A stretch of DNA of 64,000 nt, taken from contig JBAJNM010000002.1 in the NCBI GenBank assembly GCA_036881865.1, positions 1-64,000 on the forward strand, written 5' to 3'. Position 1 is the stretch's first letter. Each line of letters begins with the position of its first letter. Of the stretch, positions 8,237 to 16,949 are shown in pieces. Position numbers and translations under genes: made by a program. The DNA comes from Parvularculales bacterium. Lineage in GTDB: Bacteria; Pseudomonadota; Alphaproteobacteria; JAPOUT01; JBAJNM01. Under the pieces are notes generated by a model that had not been told where the DNA came from, made no database searches, and saw only the letters and a program-made list of their open reading frames with translations.

Positions 8237-9883
8237 ATGTCGGAAACCGGCAACAATGATGCGGACGTTATCATTATCGGGGCGGGCCCTGCCGGCATGC
8301 TGGCAGCACTTCTCCTGGCCAGGCACGGACTGAGTAGCCATATTGTTGAGCGGCGCAGAAAAATTGCGGAAACACCACGCGCTCATGCGGTAAACGGCAA
8401 AACAATTGAAATTAGCAGCACGGCCGGTATTCCCGCCGAAGAGATTTACGTCGCCGGTATGCCTGTGAGGCGCGGCGGTATGGTTAATTTCTGGTCGACC
8501 CTGTCGGGCACTTATCTCGGCGGGTTGCCTTATGAACGTCAGGATGATGCGGTTCTGGAACTTGCTCCCTACAGGCTGGTCAATATTTCACAACCACGCT
8601 TTGAAGCGATCTTGGAAAACCATGTGACGGCCAATCCCGGAATCAGCCTGTCACGCGGGATGCAATGCACCGGTTTTAGTCAGGACGATAGAGGCGTGAC
8701 GGCGATTGTGCAGAGCGGGGAGGGCAGGGAAGAAACCCTTAAGGGTGATTATCTGATTGCCGCCGATGGCGCCGGATCTCCTCTGCGCCGGCAAATGGGC
8801 ATTGAGATGGAAGGGCCGGACGCGCTGCAACATTTTATGACGATTCATTTTCATGCCGATTTGTCGGAACTGATCGGCGACAAGCCCGGTATTCTGCATT
8901 GGATTATGGAGCCAACGGCAGCGGCTGCGCTGATCTCTTATGATGATGGTCAAAACTGGGTTCTGATGCATAATTGCCCGCCCGATGGGGAAGATCCGGC
9001 ACTTTATGATGAAGTACGCTGCCGCGGTTTGGTGGCGGCGGCGCTGGGACGGAATGACGTTGAGTTTACCATTCACACTATTGACCCCTGGGTGATGACG
9101 GCACAAGTGGCGGTGCAATACCGCAAGCACCGGGCCTTTTTGGTTGGTGATGCGGCGCACCGGTTTCCTCCGGCCGGCGGGCTGGGGCTGAATACCGGCG
9201 TTGGTGACGCGCAAAATCTGGCGTGGAAGCTGGCAGCCGTTAAAAAGGGTGTTGCCGGACCGGTTTTGCTGGACAGTTATGAGGCCGAGCGTAAACCGGT
9301 GGCCGAAACCAACAGCGCCCAAAGCCTTGAAAACGCCATGCGGATGATTGAATTGATCGGGTTTTTGCTTGGGCCCGATCCGGAAAATATGCAAACGCAT
9401 TTTGACACCATTTGCCAACATGCCGAAAGTTCGACTGAACTGGCCGGTGCCATAGCGGCGCAAAAGCTCCATTTCGACAGTCTGCGCCTGCAAATAGGCT
9501 ATAGTTATGGCGGTCACGACGATACCGCGCTCGGTATTGATGATTACCGCCCGCAATTCCGCATTGGCGATTGCCTGCCGCATTGTGCCGTCAACCATAA
9601 ACAAGCAACACTACCGCTTATTGAACTGGTTCAGAGCGGGCACTTTACCCTGCTGTTGCGCGATAATCAGGAAGTCCCCCCAATATCCGATGAGCGACTG
9701 GATATTATGCGGGACGGAATTGATTTTACCGGCAACTGGAGTGAGCAACTGGCCGCGTGGGATGATAATCTGGCGGCTCTGCTTGTGCGGCCTGACGGGC
9801 ACATTGCTGCTCATTTTTTAGCCGGTAGCGTGAGTGAGAAAAATGTCAGCGCGGCTATAGCCCGTGTGCTGGCCAATCAATAG
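8237..9883 (+). CDS. FAD-dependent monooxygenase, phenol hydroxylase-like
   Basis: Second class A flavin hydroxylase, 548 aa. It has GAGPAG in the N-terminal Rossmann motif, the DGAGSPLRR middle motif, and GDAAHRFPPAGGLGLNTG for the FAD ribityl side, a version common in PheA/TfdB/PcpB-like phenol hydroxylases and clearly different from the MhpA-like paralogue at 3264-4862. The C-terminal thioredoxin-like domain occupies roughly the last 140 residues. It begins 17 nt behind the dioxygenase. Having two flavin hydroxylases suggests two ring oxidations, or hydroxylation plus displacement of a substituent, before cleavage (inference). The substrate cannot be read from sequence. Confidence 0.9.
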   Translation: MSETGNNDADVIIIGAGPAGMLAALLLARHGLSSHIVERRRKIAETPRAHAVNGKTIEISSTAGIPAEEIYVAGMPVRRGGMVNFWSTLSGTYLGGLPYERQDDAVLELAPYRLVNISQPRFEAILENHVTANPGISLSRGMQCTGFSQDDRGVTAIVQSGEGREETLKGDYLIAADGAGSPLRRQMGIEMEGPDALQHFMTIHFHADLSELIGDKPGILHWIMEPTAAAALISYDDGQNWVLMHNCPPDGEDPALYDEVRCRGLVAAALGRNDVEFTIHTIDPWVMTAQVAVQYRKHRAFLVGDAAHRFPPAGGLGLNTGVGDAQNLAWKLAAVKKGVAGPVLLDSYEAERKPVAETNSAQSLENAMRMIELIGFLLGPDPENMQTHFDTICQHAESSTELAGAIAAQKLHFDSLRLQIGYSYGGHDDTALGIDDYRPQFRIGDCLPHCAVNHKQATLPLIELVQSGHFTLLLRDNQEVPPISDERLDIMRDGIDFTGNWSEQLAAWDDNLAALLVRPDGHIAAHFLAGSVSEKNVSAAIARVLANQ

Positions 9884-9896
9884 GAGGCAGTTCATA

Positions 9897-10676
9897 ATGG
9901 ATCTCGGATTAACAGGTAAAAAAGCAGTGGTCTGTGCATCATCGCGCGGGCTTGGTTATGCCTGCGCTGCCGCGCTGGCGCGCGAGGGCGCACATGTTAT
10001 CATTAACGGGCGCAACGCCGAGACACTGACGGCGGCTGAAAACGAGATTAGAAAACTGAAAGCAGGCGCGGTCAGTTCAGTGGTGGCGGATCTGGACAGC
10101 GAAGACGGGCGTGCGGCACTTCTGGAGTCATGCGATGCGCCCGATATTCTGGTGACCAATAATGGCGGCCCTCCGCCCGGCACTTATCAGCAATGGGATG
10201 AAGCCATGTGGCGTGATGCTTTCACTGCCAATATGATTGCGCCGGCACTGCTTATCCGTGCTGTGGTGGACGGTATGCGCGAACGCAAATTCGGTCGCAT
10301 CGTCAACATAACCTCAGCCATGGTTAAATCGCCCCACCCCAATATGGGGCTTTCAAATTCGGCCCGTTCGGCTTTGACGGCCTTTTCGAAAGGCTTATCC
10401 AAAGAGGTCGCGAAAGATAATGTGACGATTAATAATTTGCTACCCGAGCGTTTTGACACGCAACGCCAGCAGCAAATGGCCGAACTGGCCATGGCACTAA
10501 AGAAGATTTCATACGAGGAAGCGTGGGCCGAGATGGAAGCCAGCATTGCCGCCGGCCGCCTCGGACAACCGGAGGAATTAGGTGATGCCTGTGCCTTTTT
10601 ATGTTCCGAGCAGGCCGGATTTATTTCCGGTCAAAATCTGCAATTGGATGGCGGTTCTTATTCCGGATTGATTTGA
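9897..10676 (+). CDS. Atypical short-chain dehydrogenase/reductase
   Basis: Rossmann-fold SDR of 259 aa. The cofactor loop reads ASSRGLG (residues 14-20), NNGG lies at 88-91, and the active-site Ser is S140 in NITS. The usual YxxxK is absent: the aligned stretch is GLSNSARSALTAFSK, with Leu152 in place of the catalytic Tyr and Arg where Lys is expected. This is known in a divergent SDR subgroup resembling beta-ketoacyl-ACP reductases (cd05344-like), so it is a lineage feature and not damage. The ATG at 9897 was chosen over an upstream in-frame ATG because GGAGG sits 9 nt before it and the upstream option would run into the preceding gene. Its role in the operon is uncertain, and it may not be a classical dehydrogenase. 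Confidence 0.88.
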   Translation: MDLGLTGKKAVVCASSRGLGYACAAALAREGAHVIINGRNAETLTAAENEIRKLKAGAVSSVVADLDSEDGRAALLESCDAPDILVTNNGGPPPGTYQQWDEAMWRDAFTANMIAPALLIRAVVDGMRERKFGRIVNITSAMVKSPHPNMGLSNSARSALTAFSKGLSKEVAKDNVTINNLLPERFDTQRQQQMAELAMALKKISYEEAWAEMEASIAAGRLGQPEELGDACAFLCSEQAGFISGQNLQLDGGSYSGLI

Positions 10677-10686
10677 GGAGAGACAA

Positions 10687-11103
10687 ATGGTTGTGAATTT
10701 AATTGCTCATGGGTTCGTCAGCCTTGTCGCCGTGATGATCATGATTGGCCCGGTGTTTGCCGATTTTAACAAGACCCATGCTACCAATCCTTTATGGACA
10801 CCCCATGCGCGCTTTCATGTTGTCTGGCAAGTGCTGACCAATTCGGCACTGGCGCTGTTAACCTTGTATTTCATCTGGGGAATGGACAATCTCGTGCTCG
10901 GTGCTTTGATGAATTATATCTGGATTGCCACTTTTTTTGCGACAATGGCCGCCATGCCTATGTTTGAAGGGGCACTAGCCGATGTAAACGGTATCAAGCC
11001 GTTTGTCTGGAAGTTCGGAAACAAGGTTGTGAAAGTCGATACCAATTTGTTCGGCGCCTCCATCATGACAATTTTCAACACGACCGGCCTCGTATTGGCC
11101 TAA
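10687..11103 (+). CDS. Small integral membrane protein, function unknown
   Basis: Unrecognised 138-aa protein with about four hydrophobic segments (near residues 3-24, 47-65, 68-92 and 118-138). The loop after the first segment is rich in His, Asn and Pro (THATNPLWTPHARFH) and looks like the most conserved part. That kind of loop could bind a metal or haem, but this is a guess. GAGGAG precedes the ATG, 10 nt after the SDR stop, and the next gene starts 4 nt after its own stop. Its position between an SDR and a membrane-anchored FAH protein suggests a membrane scaffold, carrier or transport accessory for the pathway. Confidence 0.75.
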   Translation: MVVNLIAHGFVSLVAVMIMIGPVFADFNKTHATNPLWTPHARFHVVWQVLTNSALALLTLYFIWGMDNLVLGALMNYIWIATFFATMAAMPMFEGALADVNGIKPFVWKFGNKVVKVDTNLFGASIMTIFNTTGLVLA

Positions 11104-11107
11104 GGGT

Positions 11108-12163
11108 ATGAGAATGGCATTGCAAATAACCGCCCTTATTCTCCTCATTGCGGTTACCGCTTTTGTTGGCCGCAGTCTTTATGTTTCACAGCCACTCTTC
11201 AAAGAGCATTTGAGTGAAGCACCGGAGGCCGCTTTCACCCTTGCGCCGGTGGAAAAAGCATTGAGTTTTGCCCGCACGCCGGATGGCCGAAGTCTTCTGG
11301 TAACAGAGATGAGCCGCAACGGTGTGACGGCCGTTGATCTTGCCGCTGCTACCGGCTCACAAAAATCCGAACCACTGGACTATTTCAGGGCGCTTGGTGA
11401 AGAGGGATTGATGCCGCTGATCGGCGGTGAAAGCAAAAACTATGGCTGGCAAGACCTCGGCGTGCCGTTTGATACGCAAACCACCATTATCGCCGCCGGC
11501 ACCAACTTCAAAGCCCATGCCGAAGAAGTCGGCTTGGAGGACGGACCGTTTCTGTTTCCGAAATTATCAGAGCCGACCGCATGGCAGGTACCTGTGGTCC
11601 AGCGCACCAGACTGGATTATGAGGTTGAACTATGCGCGGTTGCCATTGACGACATCGCGTCCGGACAAAAAGGACGTTTTGCATACGTGTTGTGTAATGA
11701 TCTGACTGACCGATGGGCTTTGCTAAGAAACATTAGTCTTAAAACCCCGCTTGGCCGCACCGGCTTTCCGGAAGGCAAGGGCGGTGAAGGTATGCTGCCT
11801 GTTGGCGCTATTTTGACCGTTCCCAAACAGGCTGAATTTTACAATGAAATTGAACTGGGCCTCAGTGTTAACGGTCGTCTGCGCCAGCGTGCCGGTGCGG
11901 CTCTGATGATCTGGGATGCAGATGCCATTGCCCAAAAGGCTCTTTCAATTTGCGGTGAGGATTTTTATTTGCACAAAGAGATCCTGAAAATCGCCGAATG
12001 CGATGGCCTGAAACGCGGCACGGCGGTTCTGCTTGGTACACCGGAAGGGGTAGCGTTCCAATTGCCCAATATATGGATGCCATGGGCCTATTTGCGCAAA
12101 GGCGACATGATTTTGACCTACGGCACCCATCTGGGCATTCTGGAAACCCGCATCGGAAAATAA
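11108..12163 (+). CDS. FAH-family hydrolase with N-terminal membrane anchor
   Basis: Second fumarylacetoacetate hydrolase superfamily member, 351 aa. Residues 5-21 form a hydrophobic helix (ALQITALILLIAVTAFV) not normal for this soluble family, followed by about 100 residues before the catalytic fold. Active-site landmarks are present: N133 and H137 (GTNFKAH), E172 and E174 (LDYEVEL), and the NDLTDR segment near 197-202. It is the last gene of the rightward unit, 4 nt after the small membrane protein. The helix could be an uncleaved anchor, with the enzyme on either face, or a poor signal peptide. The sequence to the first FAH protein is clearly divergent, so the two probably act on different intermediates. 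Confidence 0.85.
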   Translation: MRMALQITALILLIAVTAFVGRSLYVSQPLFKEHLSEAPEAAFTLAPVEKALSFARTPDGRSLLVTEMSRNGVTAVDLAAATGSQKSEPLDYFRALGEEGLMPLIGGESKNYGWQDLGVPFDTQTTIIAAGTNFKAHAEEVGLEDGPFLFPKLSEPTAWQVPVVQRTRLDYEVELCAVAIDDIASGQKGRFAYVLCNDLTDRWALLRNISLKTPLGRTGFPEGKGGEGMLPVGAILTVPKQAEFYNEIELGLSVNGRLRQRAGAALMIWDADAIAQKALSICGEDFYLHKEILKIAECDGLKRGTAVLLGTPEGVAFQLPNIWMPWAYLRKGDMILTYGTHLGILETRIGK

Positions 12164-12248
12164 CAGTCAATGGGTAAACAGGACTATAATTTCCCTATTT
12201 TAGCGGATTCTGACTGCGGTGTTCACTTAAGACTCCAGAAGGGGCGTC

Positions 12249-12614
12249 ATGGCGGTTAGTGCAGAATATAAAGAAATGGTGTGCGAACTGCTTGAAGGAC
12301 TCGGGGCGGTGCGCATTAAAAATATGTTCGGCGGGGGAGGGGTCTATTGTGAAGAGGTGATGTTTGCCCTCATCGCCGATGAAACGCTTTATTTTAAAGT
12401 TAATGAGACTACGATCCCCTCATATGAGGCGGAAGGATGCAGCCCGTTTGTTTTTGAAATGGCCAATGGCCGTAGCGCGACCATGTCGTACTGGTCTTTG
12501 CCGGACTATCTTTATGACGACCCTGAAGAGGCCGCCGTGTGGGCCCGCCGTGCTTTAGATGTTGCCCATGCGGCTAAAGCCGCCAAGCCTGCCCGCACAA
12601 AAAAACGCCGCTAA
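12249..12614 (+). CDS. TfoX N-terminal domain protein
   Basis: Single-domain TfoX_N protein, 121 aa. The fold signature is visible as VRIKNMFGGGGVYCEEVMFALI, the LYFKVN strand, and the MSYWSLPDYLYDD segment before the terminal helix. The C-terminus is short and basic (KPARTKKRR). Homologues of this small form are widespread in Alphaproteobacteria and lack the second domain of the competence regulator TfoX/Sxy, so a role in competence should not be assumed. Its stop overlaps the convergent SLAM-like gene by 4 nt. It lies 85 nt behind the catabolic operon, with no visible link to it. Confidence 0.88.
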   Translation: MAVSAEYKEMVCELLEGLGAVRIKNMFGGGGVYCEEVMFALIADETLYFKVNETTIPSYEAEGCSPFVFEMANGRSATMSYWSLPDYLYDDPEEAAVWARRALDVAHAAKAAKPARTKKRR

Positions 12615-14002
12615 AACTGACGAACAACTCTCATTTCAGCGCGGGTCCGGCGGTAGTCGTAGAGCTGCGCGTTTGACGAGCGCACTTCGCGGGCAACGAA
12701 AAGTTGAGGACTAAAGCCGCCTATGGTGAAAGCCCTGTTAAAAAGGGATATATCCAGTTGCCAGATGCTGTCTCTGCGGGATGAGCCATCCAATACGAAA
12801 GGAAGCCACTGGCCCTTATACCGTACCCGCTGTATTTCACCGCCGATGCCCAGTGTAAATCCCCGCGGCAGGGCTATTGATGTCCCCAGCCGAAACCGGC
12901 GGGTAGCATTGCGCCATCTTTCCGCTTCGGTCTGCTCCCAGATATAGTTTGCCATGCCCTCAAGGCGCACGGTGGGGGATGCAATGTATGTGCCACCCAG
13001 TCCAAGGACCGTTTGATATCCGTCAAGATGTTTTTGCGTCCGAAAAGAACGCTCATACCGGGAGAGGCGCCCGTCAATCTGAAGGCTCCGGGTGGGGCGG
13101 TGAATAATTTCAAGAGAGGGCCCGGTTTCCCGGTTGTAACGTCGACCGGCCGTCAGGTTCATACGGACGTTGGCCAGTATGCTGAATTCCGTATCCGGAC
13201 CGGTAAGCAGGCGCGGCCCGATATGGGCGGAGATTGTGGTTCTGTCAAAACTTTTGGCGGCATAATCCTGACGTGAAATCGAACCGCCGGTTCGCAATCT
13301 GATCTTGTCGCCCAGAGGATACTGATATTCCCCTCCTGTCCAGATATTAACACCGATTCCTGATTTTGAGCCGGATTCTTCACCAAAGCGGAAAGGCAGC
13401 CCGAAAATATATACTGTGTCGTTCTCCGATGCGGCATTGATATTGGTGCTGGGTGCCAGAGAGATGCCGAAATAACTACTCCAGCGTCTGCGTTGCCGTA
13501 TCAAGGTTAAAAAGTACCGGATATTGGCAGCGACAACCGGAGGCGGATTGCCCGCCAGAGCACGTTCAAAGTTTTCACGGGACAAATCATCGTCGCCTTT
13601 CAGAAAAAAAGCACGTGCCAATTCGAGCCGTACCCGCACAAGACCCGGATTGTTTGTCAAAATTGACCGGAAGGCGGTAATGGTCTGATCGAGTAAAGCA
13701 TTTTTCCTGTCTTCTGCCGTTTCCCGACTGGCTACTTCCAGAGACGTCAACCCCAACAGAAACAGGGCCTCTATGGTGCTGAGGTCACCGGGTGGCAGGG
13801 ATTGCAGTATTTTTAGAGCCTCCTCAAAGCGCCCCGTGTCAATGAGCCTTTGGGCGTATGCCATAGAGGCGCCGGAGGAGGACAGGGAAGGAGTTACAGG
13901 GTCAGCTATGGACTCAGCCATAACCGAAACTGGGGACAGGGCAAAAATAACAACAGCGGCCAGTGCTATTAAAGTGGCTCTTGAGGGTAAGGTTTTAATC
14001 AT
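12611..14002 (-). CDS. SLAM-like outer-membrane protein (TPR plus DUF560 barrel)
   Basis: 463 aa with a signal peptide (about 1-29, ending near SVMAES), a TPR-like helical region (about 45-175: AQRLIDTGRFEEALKIL and FLKGDDDLSRENFERAL), and a C-terminal beta-barrel of alternating strands from about 185 ending in a terminal Phe (VVRQF). This architecture matches surface lipoprotein assembly modulators, which move lipoproteins or other small proteins through the outer membrane. The usual partner, a barrel lipoprotein or haemophilin-like cargo gene next door, was not found: the neighbours are a convergent TfoX-N gene and an enoyl-CoA hydratase. It stands alone with its own upstream region (14003-14188). 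The cargo is unknown. Confidence 0.82.
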   Translation of the reverse strand: MIKTLPSRATLIALAAVVIFALSPVSVMAESIADPVTPSLSSSGASMAYAQRLIDTGRFEEALKILQSLPPGDLSTIEALFLLGLTSLEVASRETAEDRKNALLDQTITAFRSILTNNPGLVRVRLELARAFFLKGDDDLSRENFERALAGNPPPVVAANIRYFLTLIRQRRRWSSYFGISLAPSTNINAASENDTVYIFGLPFRFGEESGSKSGIGVNIWTGGEYQYPLGDKIRLRTGGSISRQDYAAKSFDRTTISAHIGPRLLTGPDTEFSILANVRMNLTAGRRYNRETGPSLEIIHRPTRSLQIDGRLSRYERSFRTQKHLDGYQTVLGLGGTYIASPTVRLEGMANYIWEQTEAERWRNATRRFRLGTSIALPRGFTLGIGGEIQRVRYKGQWLPFVLDGSSRRDSIWQLDISLFNRAFTIGGFSPQLFVAREVRSSNAQLYDYRRTRAEMRVVRQF

Positions 14003-14188
14003 TTCTAATCATTGTTATTTCTATAGGAAAACCCTCAGGTACGAGAGGAGCATCGCTGTCTATCCCGACGTCACCATCGTACTATTGTCTGAACCCGCCC
14101 CGCCATATTTTCTTTGCGATGATTGAGAGTCCGCCACAGGCCGGAAGACGCGGAGAGACCGGAGATTCAAGTGTGTTGAGAGAGTTGT

Positions 14189-14980
14189 TTAATGGCCCTT
14201 GAACTGTGCCGGGCGTTTTTCAAGAAAAGCCTTGACCCCTTCGCGGAAATCGCCGCTGCGTCCGGCCTGTCTTTGTGACTGGCGTTCCAGATTCAATTGT
14301 TCTTCATAAGAATTGTCCGGGCTTTCCCAAAAAGCGCGGCGGATGAGACCAAGAGCCCGGGTCGGCCCCTGAGCCATTTCATGGCCCAGTTTAATCGCTT
14401 CCTCCATCAAAGCCTCATCATCATAGACCCTGTTAATGAGACCCCATTCAAGAGCCTTTTCGGCCGGTAATTTTTCACCCATCAGAGCGAGTTCCCTGGC
14501 ACGGGCCATACCCACCAACCGGGGGAGGAGCCAGGTTGAACCGCCATCGGGCACCAGGCCAATCCGCCGAAAAGCCTGCAGAAAATAAGCCGACCGTCCT
14601 GCCAAAACCATGTCGCCCATCAGCGCAAAACTCATGCCGACACCGGCAGCCGGGCCGTTAACCGCCGTCAAAAACGGTACGGGCAGATTGCGCAAACGGC
14701 GCAGGATCGGATGATAGCCGGTCTCTAACGCAGAACCGGCATCATTGGCACCTTCTCTATTATCACCGCGCCCTGACAGATTTGCCCCCGTACAAAAGCC
14801 GCGCCCTTCGCCTGTCATTAACAGGCAACGAAACCCGTTGTCAGACGTCTCTACATAATCCAGAACCTCCGATAATCCCTCCAGCATTTCCGGAGAGACG
14901 GCATTCATAACTTCCGGATGGTTAAGGGTGATAATACCCAACTGGCCATCACTATCCAGCTTGACACGATTAAATTCCAC
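14189..14980 (-). CDS. Enoyl-CoA hydratase/isomerase, PaaG-like
   Basis: Crotonase-fold enzyme of 263 aa acting on acyl-CoA thioesters. The oxyanion-hole segments are FCTGANLSGRG (around residue 65) and NGPAAGVGMS (around 110). The acid/base position reads FRRIGLVPDGG, with Asp instead of the two Glu of true hydratases. That is the pattern of PaaG-type 2-(1,2-epoxyphenyl)acetyl-CoA isomerase and other isomerases. The C-terminal helix (FREGVKAFLEKRPAQFKG) is standard. It is divergently arranged with the aldehyde dehydrogenase at 15245, sharing a 264-bp upstream region. No other paa gene is present, so a general CoA-ester isomerase or hydratase is as likely as a phenylacetate function. Confidence 0.9.
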   Translation of the reverse strand: MEFNRVKLDSDGQLGIITLNHPEVMNAVSPEMLEGLSEVLDYVETSDNGFRCLLMTGEGRGFCTGANLSGRGDNREGANDAGSALETGYHPILRRLRNLPVPFLTAVNGPAAGVGMSFALMGDMVLAGRSAYFLQAFRRIGLVPDGGSTWLLPRLVGMARARELALMGEKLPAEKALEWGLINRVYDDEALMEEAIKLGHEMAQGPTRALGLIRRAFWESPDNSYEEQLNLERQSQRQAGRSGDFREGVKAFLEKRPAQFKGH

Positions 14981-15244
14981 CGACTCTACTCCTGCTTGAT
15001 TAACTTTTGTGTCTCATGGGCTCATTCCGGAAGCCCATCCTGACGGGGCGTCATGCTAGCCCTCAAAGGGATTGTTTTCAAGAGCATGAGAAATCCCCCA
15101 ATTTCTCCCGTTAACCGGATTTTTTTGGGGAGCTTTGCCGGTTTGTTATGGGGTTTCCCGTTGCGCAAGCATGAGGTTGTGCTACCATGAGGCTGTGCAC
15201 CCGTGAGAGGGTACGGCCGCATGAGTTAAGAGGAGGATAATGTT

Positions 15245-16714
15245 ATGAGTGTTGCAGAAGACAGACTTAATGTAGTCGCCACACCTACGGGGCAGACCGG
15301 CGAAACTATGCAAAATATACTTGAGCGCCAAAAACAGGCTCACAGGGAGGCTGGCCCCCCGAGCGTCGAGAAACGTATTGAGTGGATTGACCGGGCTATT
15401 GCATTACTGGTGGATAATCAGTCCGAGATTGCCGAAGCTATTTCCTCTGACTTTGGTCACCGCAGTTCAGAGATGAGTTTACTGACCGATGTTATGGGTT
15501 CTGTCGGTCCGTTGAAGCACGCCAAAGAAAATATTCACCGGTGGGTAAAACCGGAAAAGAGAAAGCCTCAATTTCCCTTAAACCTGATGGGAGCCAAGGC
15601 GCGGGTTGAATATCAGCCGTTAGGGTGTATTGGTGTTATTAGCCCGTGGAATTTTCCCGTTAATCTTACATTTGCGCCGTTGGCGGGTATTTTTGCAGCC
15701 GGTAACCGTTGTATGATCAAGCCGTCCGAATACACGCCGGCAAGTTCTGAACTGATGAGGCGCATGTTCAGTGAAGCCTATGATGAAACGGAAGTCACCG
15801 TCATTACGGGTGGTCCGGAAACAGGCGAGGCCTTTAGCCGTTTGCCCTTTGACCATCTTTTGTTTACGGGTGCTACCTCCGTTGCACGCCATGTTATGCG
15901 GGCGGCATCAGAAAATCTGGTGCCGGTTACGCTGGAACTTGGTGGTAAATCCCCCGTGATTATTTCCGACAGTGCGGACATGGAGGACGCTGCGGCACGA
16001 GTCATGAACGGCAAAACCATGAATGCGGGGCAGATCTGTTTAGCGCCGGACTATGTTTTTGTGCCAAAAGGAGAGGGAGACAATTTCGTGCGTGAGGCAA
16101 CCCGCTCTGTGGAATCCATGTTTCCAACTCTGAAAGATAATCCGGATTATACGTCTGTTATCAATCAGCGGCATTATGACCGCTTGCGGGGCTATCTTGA
16201 AGATGCTGACAGCAAGGGTGCTAAACTCGTCGAGATTAATCCGGCGAAGGAAGATTTCAGCCAGCAGGCAACCCACAAGATTCCACCTACCATTGTGCTT
16301 AATCCTACCGATGACATGAAAGTCATGCAGGATGAAATTTTTGGTCCCGTTTTGCCGGTTAAGGAATATCAATCGGTGGATGAGGCCATTGATTATGTCA
16401 ATGATCATGATCGGCCTCTCGGGCTTTATTACTTTGGCCGGAATGAAACCGAGGAGCGTAAACTGCTGGACAGAACAACCTCCGGTGGAGTCACCCTCAA
16501 TGACGTGATTATGCATGTCTCCATGGAGGATTTACCGTTTGGAGGTGTCGGCCCCAGCGGTATGGGGTCGTATCATGGTGTTGACGGCTTCCATACTTTC
16601 AGCCACGCCAAGGCGGTTTATGTGCAGTCAAAGTTCAAGATGGTAGCGGAGATGTTCCGTCCACCATACGGAGAAAAGACCCGGAAACGGATTGCAACCG
16701 GCATTAAAAAGTAG
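15245..16714 (+). CDS. Coniferyl aldehyde dehydrogenase-type aldehyde dehydrogenase
   Basis: NAD(P)-dependent aldehyde dehydrogenase, 489 aa. The catalytic cysteine is C265 (GQICLAPDY) and the general base E231 (LELGGKSP). PWNFPVNLTFAPLAG and FGPVLPV are cofactor-fold motifs. The form GQICLAPDY and the C-terminal membrane-proximal basic end (PYGEKTRKRI) are typical of the short class 3-like branch that contains coniferyl aldehyde dehydrogenase. Members oxidise aromatic or long-chain aldehydes to acids. A strong AGAGGAGG ribosome site precedes the ATG. It stands alone, divergent to the PaaG-like gene. A link to the aromatic locus 3 kb to the left is possible but not shown, as no operator palindrome lies upstream. 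Confidence 0.88.
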   Translation: MSVAEDRLNVVATPTGQTGETMQNILERQKQAHREAGPPSVEKRIEWIDRAIALLVDNQSEIAEAISSDFGHRSSEMSLLTDVMGSVGPLKHAKENIHRWVKPEKRKPQFPLNLMGAKARVEYQPLGCIGVISPWNFPVNLTFAPLAGIFAAGNRCMIKPSEYTPASSELMRRMFSEAYDETEVTVITGGPETGEAFSRLPFDHLLFTGATSVARHVMRAASENLVPVTLELGGKSPVIISDSADMEDAAARVMNGKTMNAGQICLAPDYVFVPKGEGDNFVREATRSVESMFPTLKDNPDYTSVINQRHYDRLRGYLEDADSKGAKLVEINPAKEDFSQQATHKIPPTIVLNPTDDMKVMQDEIFGPVLPVKEYQSVDEAIDYVNDHDRPLGLYYFGRNETEERKLLDRTTSGGVTLNDVIMHVSMEDLPFGGVGPSGMGSYHGVDGFHTFSHAKAVYVQSKFKMVAEMFRPPYGEKTRKRIATGIKK

Positions 16715-16949
16715 GAGCTTATACGCTAGCTTTTCCTCTAAAAGCAGCCGGGAATCAGACCCGCCGGCTTTGCCATGCGCCATCGGCACCAATTGTCAAG
16801 ACATCAGGTCAGGCCGGTCCTCACCTGATGCCTGTCTCTTCTGCTTGCTCTCCTGTCTGGTGTTCTTAATTTCATGTGATAACATCATGGCACCGCAAAA
16901 GGCGGTTCCCGGAACCACTATGCCTAAAACCGGTTAATGGCGTCTCTTC

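Noticed and set aside
8651-9604. 317-codon minus-strand open frame
   Set aside because: It is a shadow of the flavin hydroxylase at 8237-9883 in an antisense frame, with composition biased to His, Arg and Gln and no family features.
16692-16937. 81-codon open frame after the aldehyde dehydrogenase
   Set aside because: It begins inside the dehydrogenase in another frame, has no ribosome site, and resembles no protein family.
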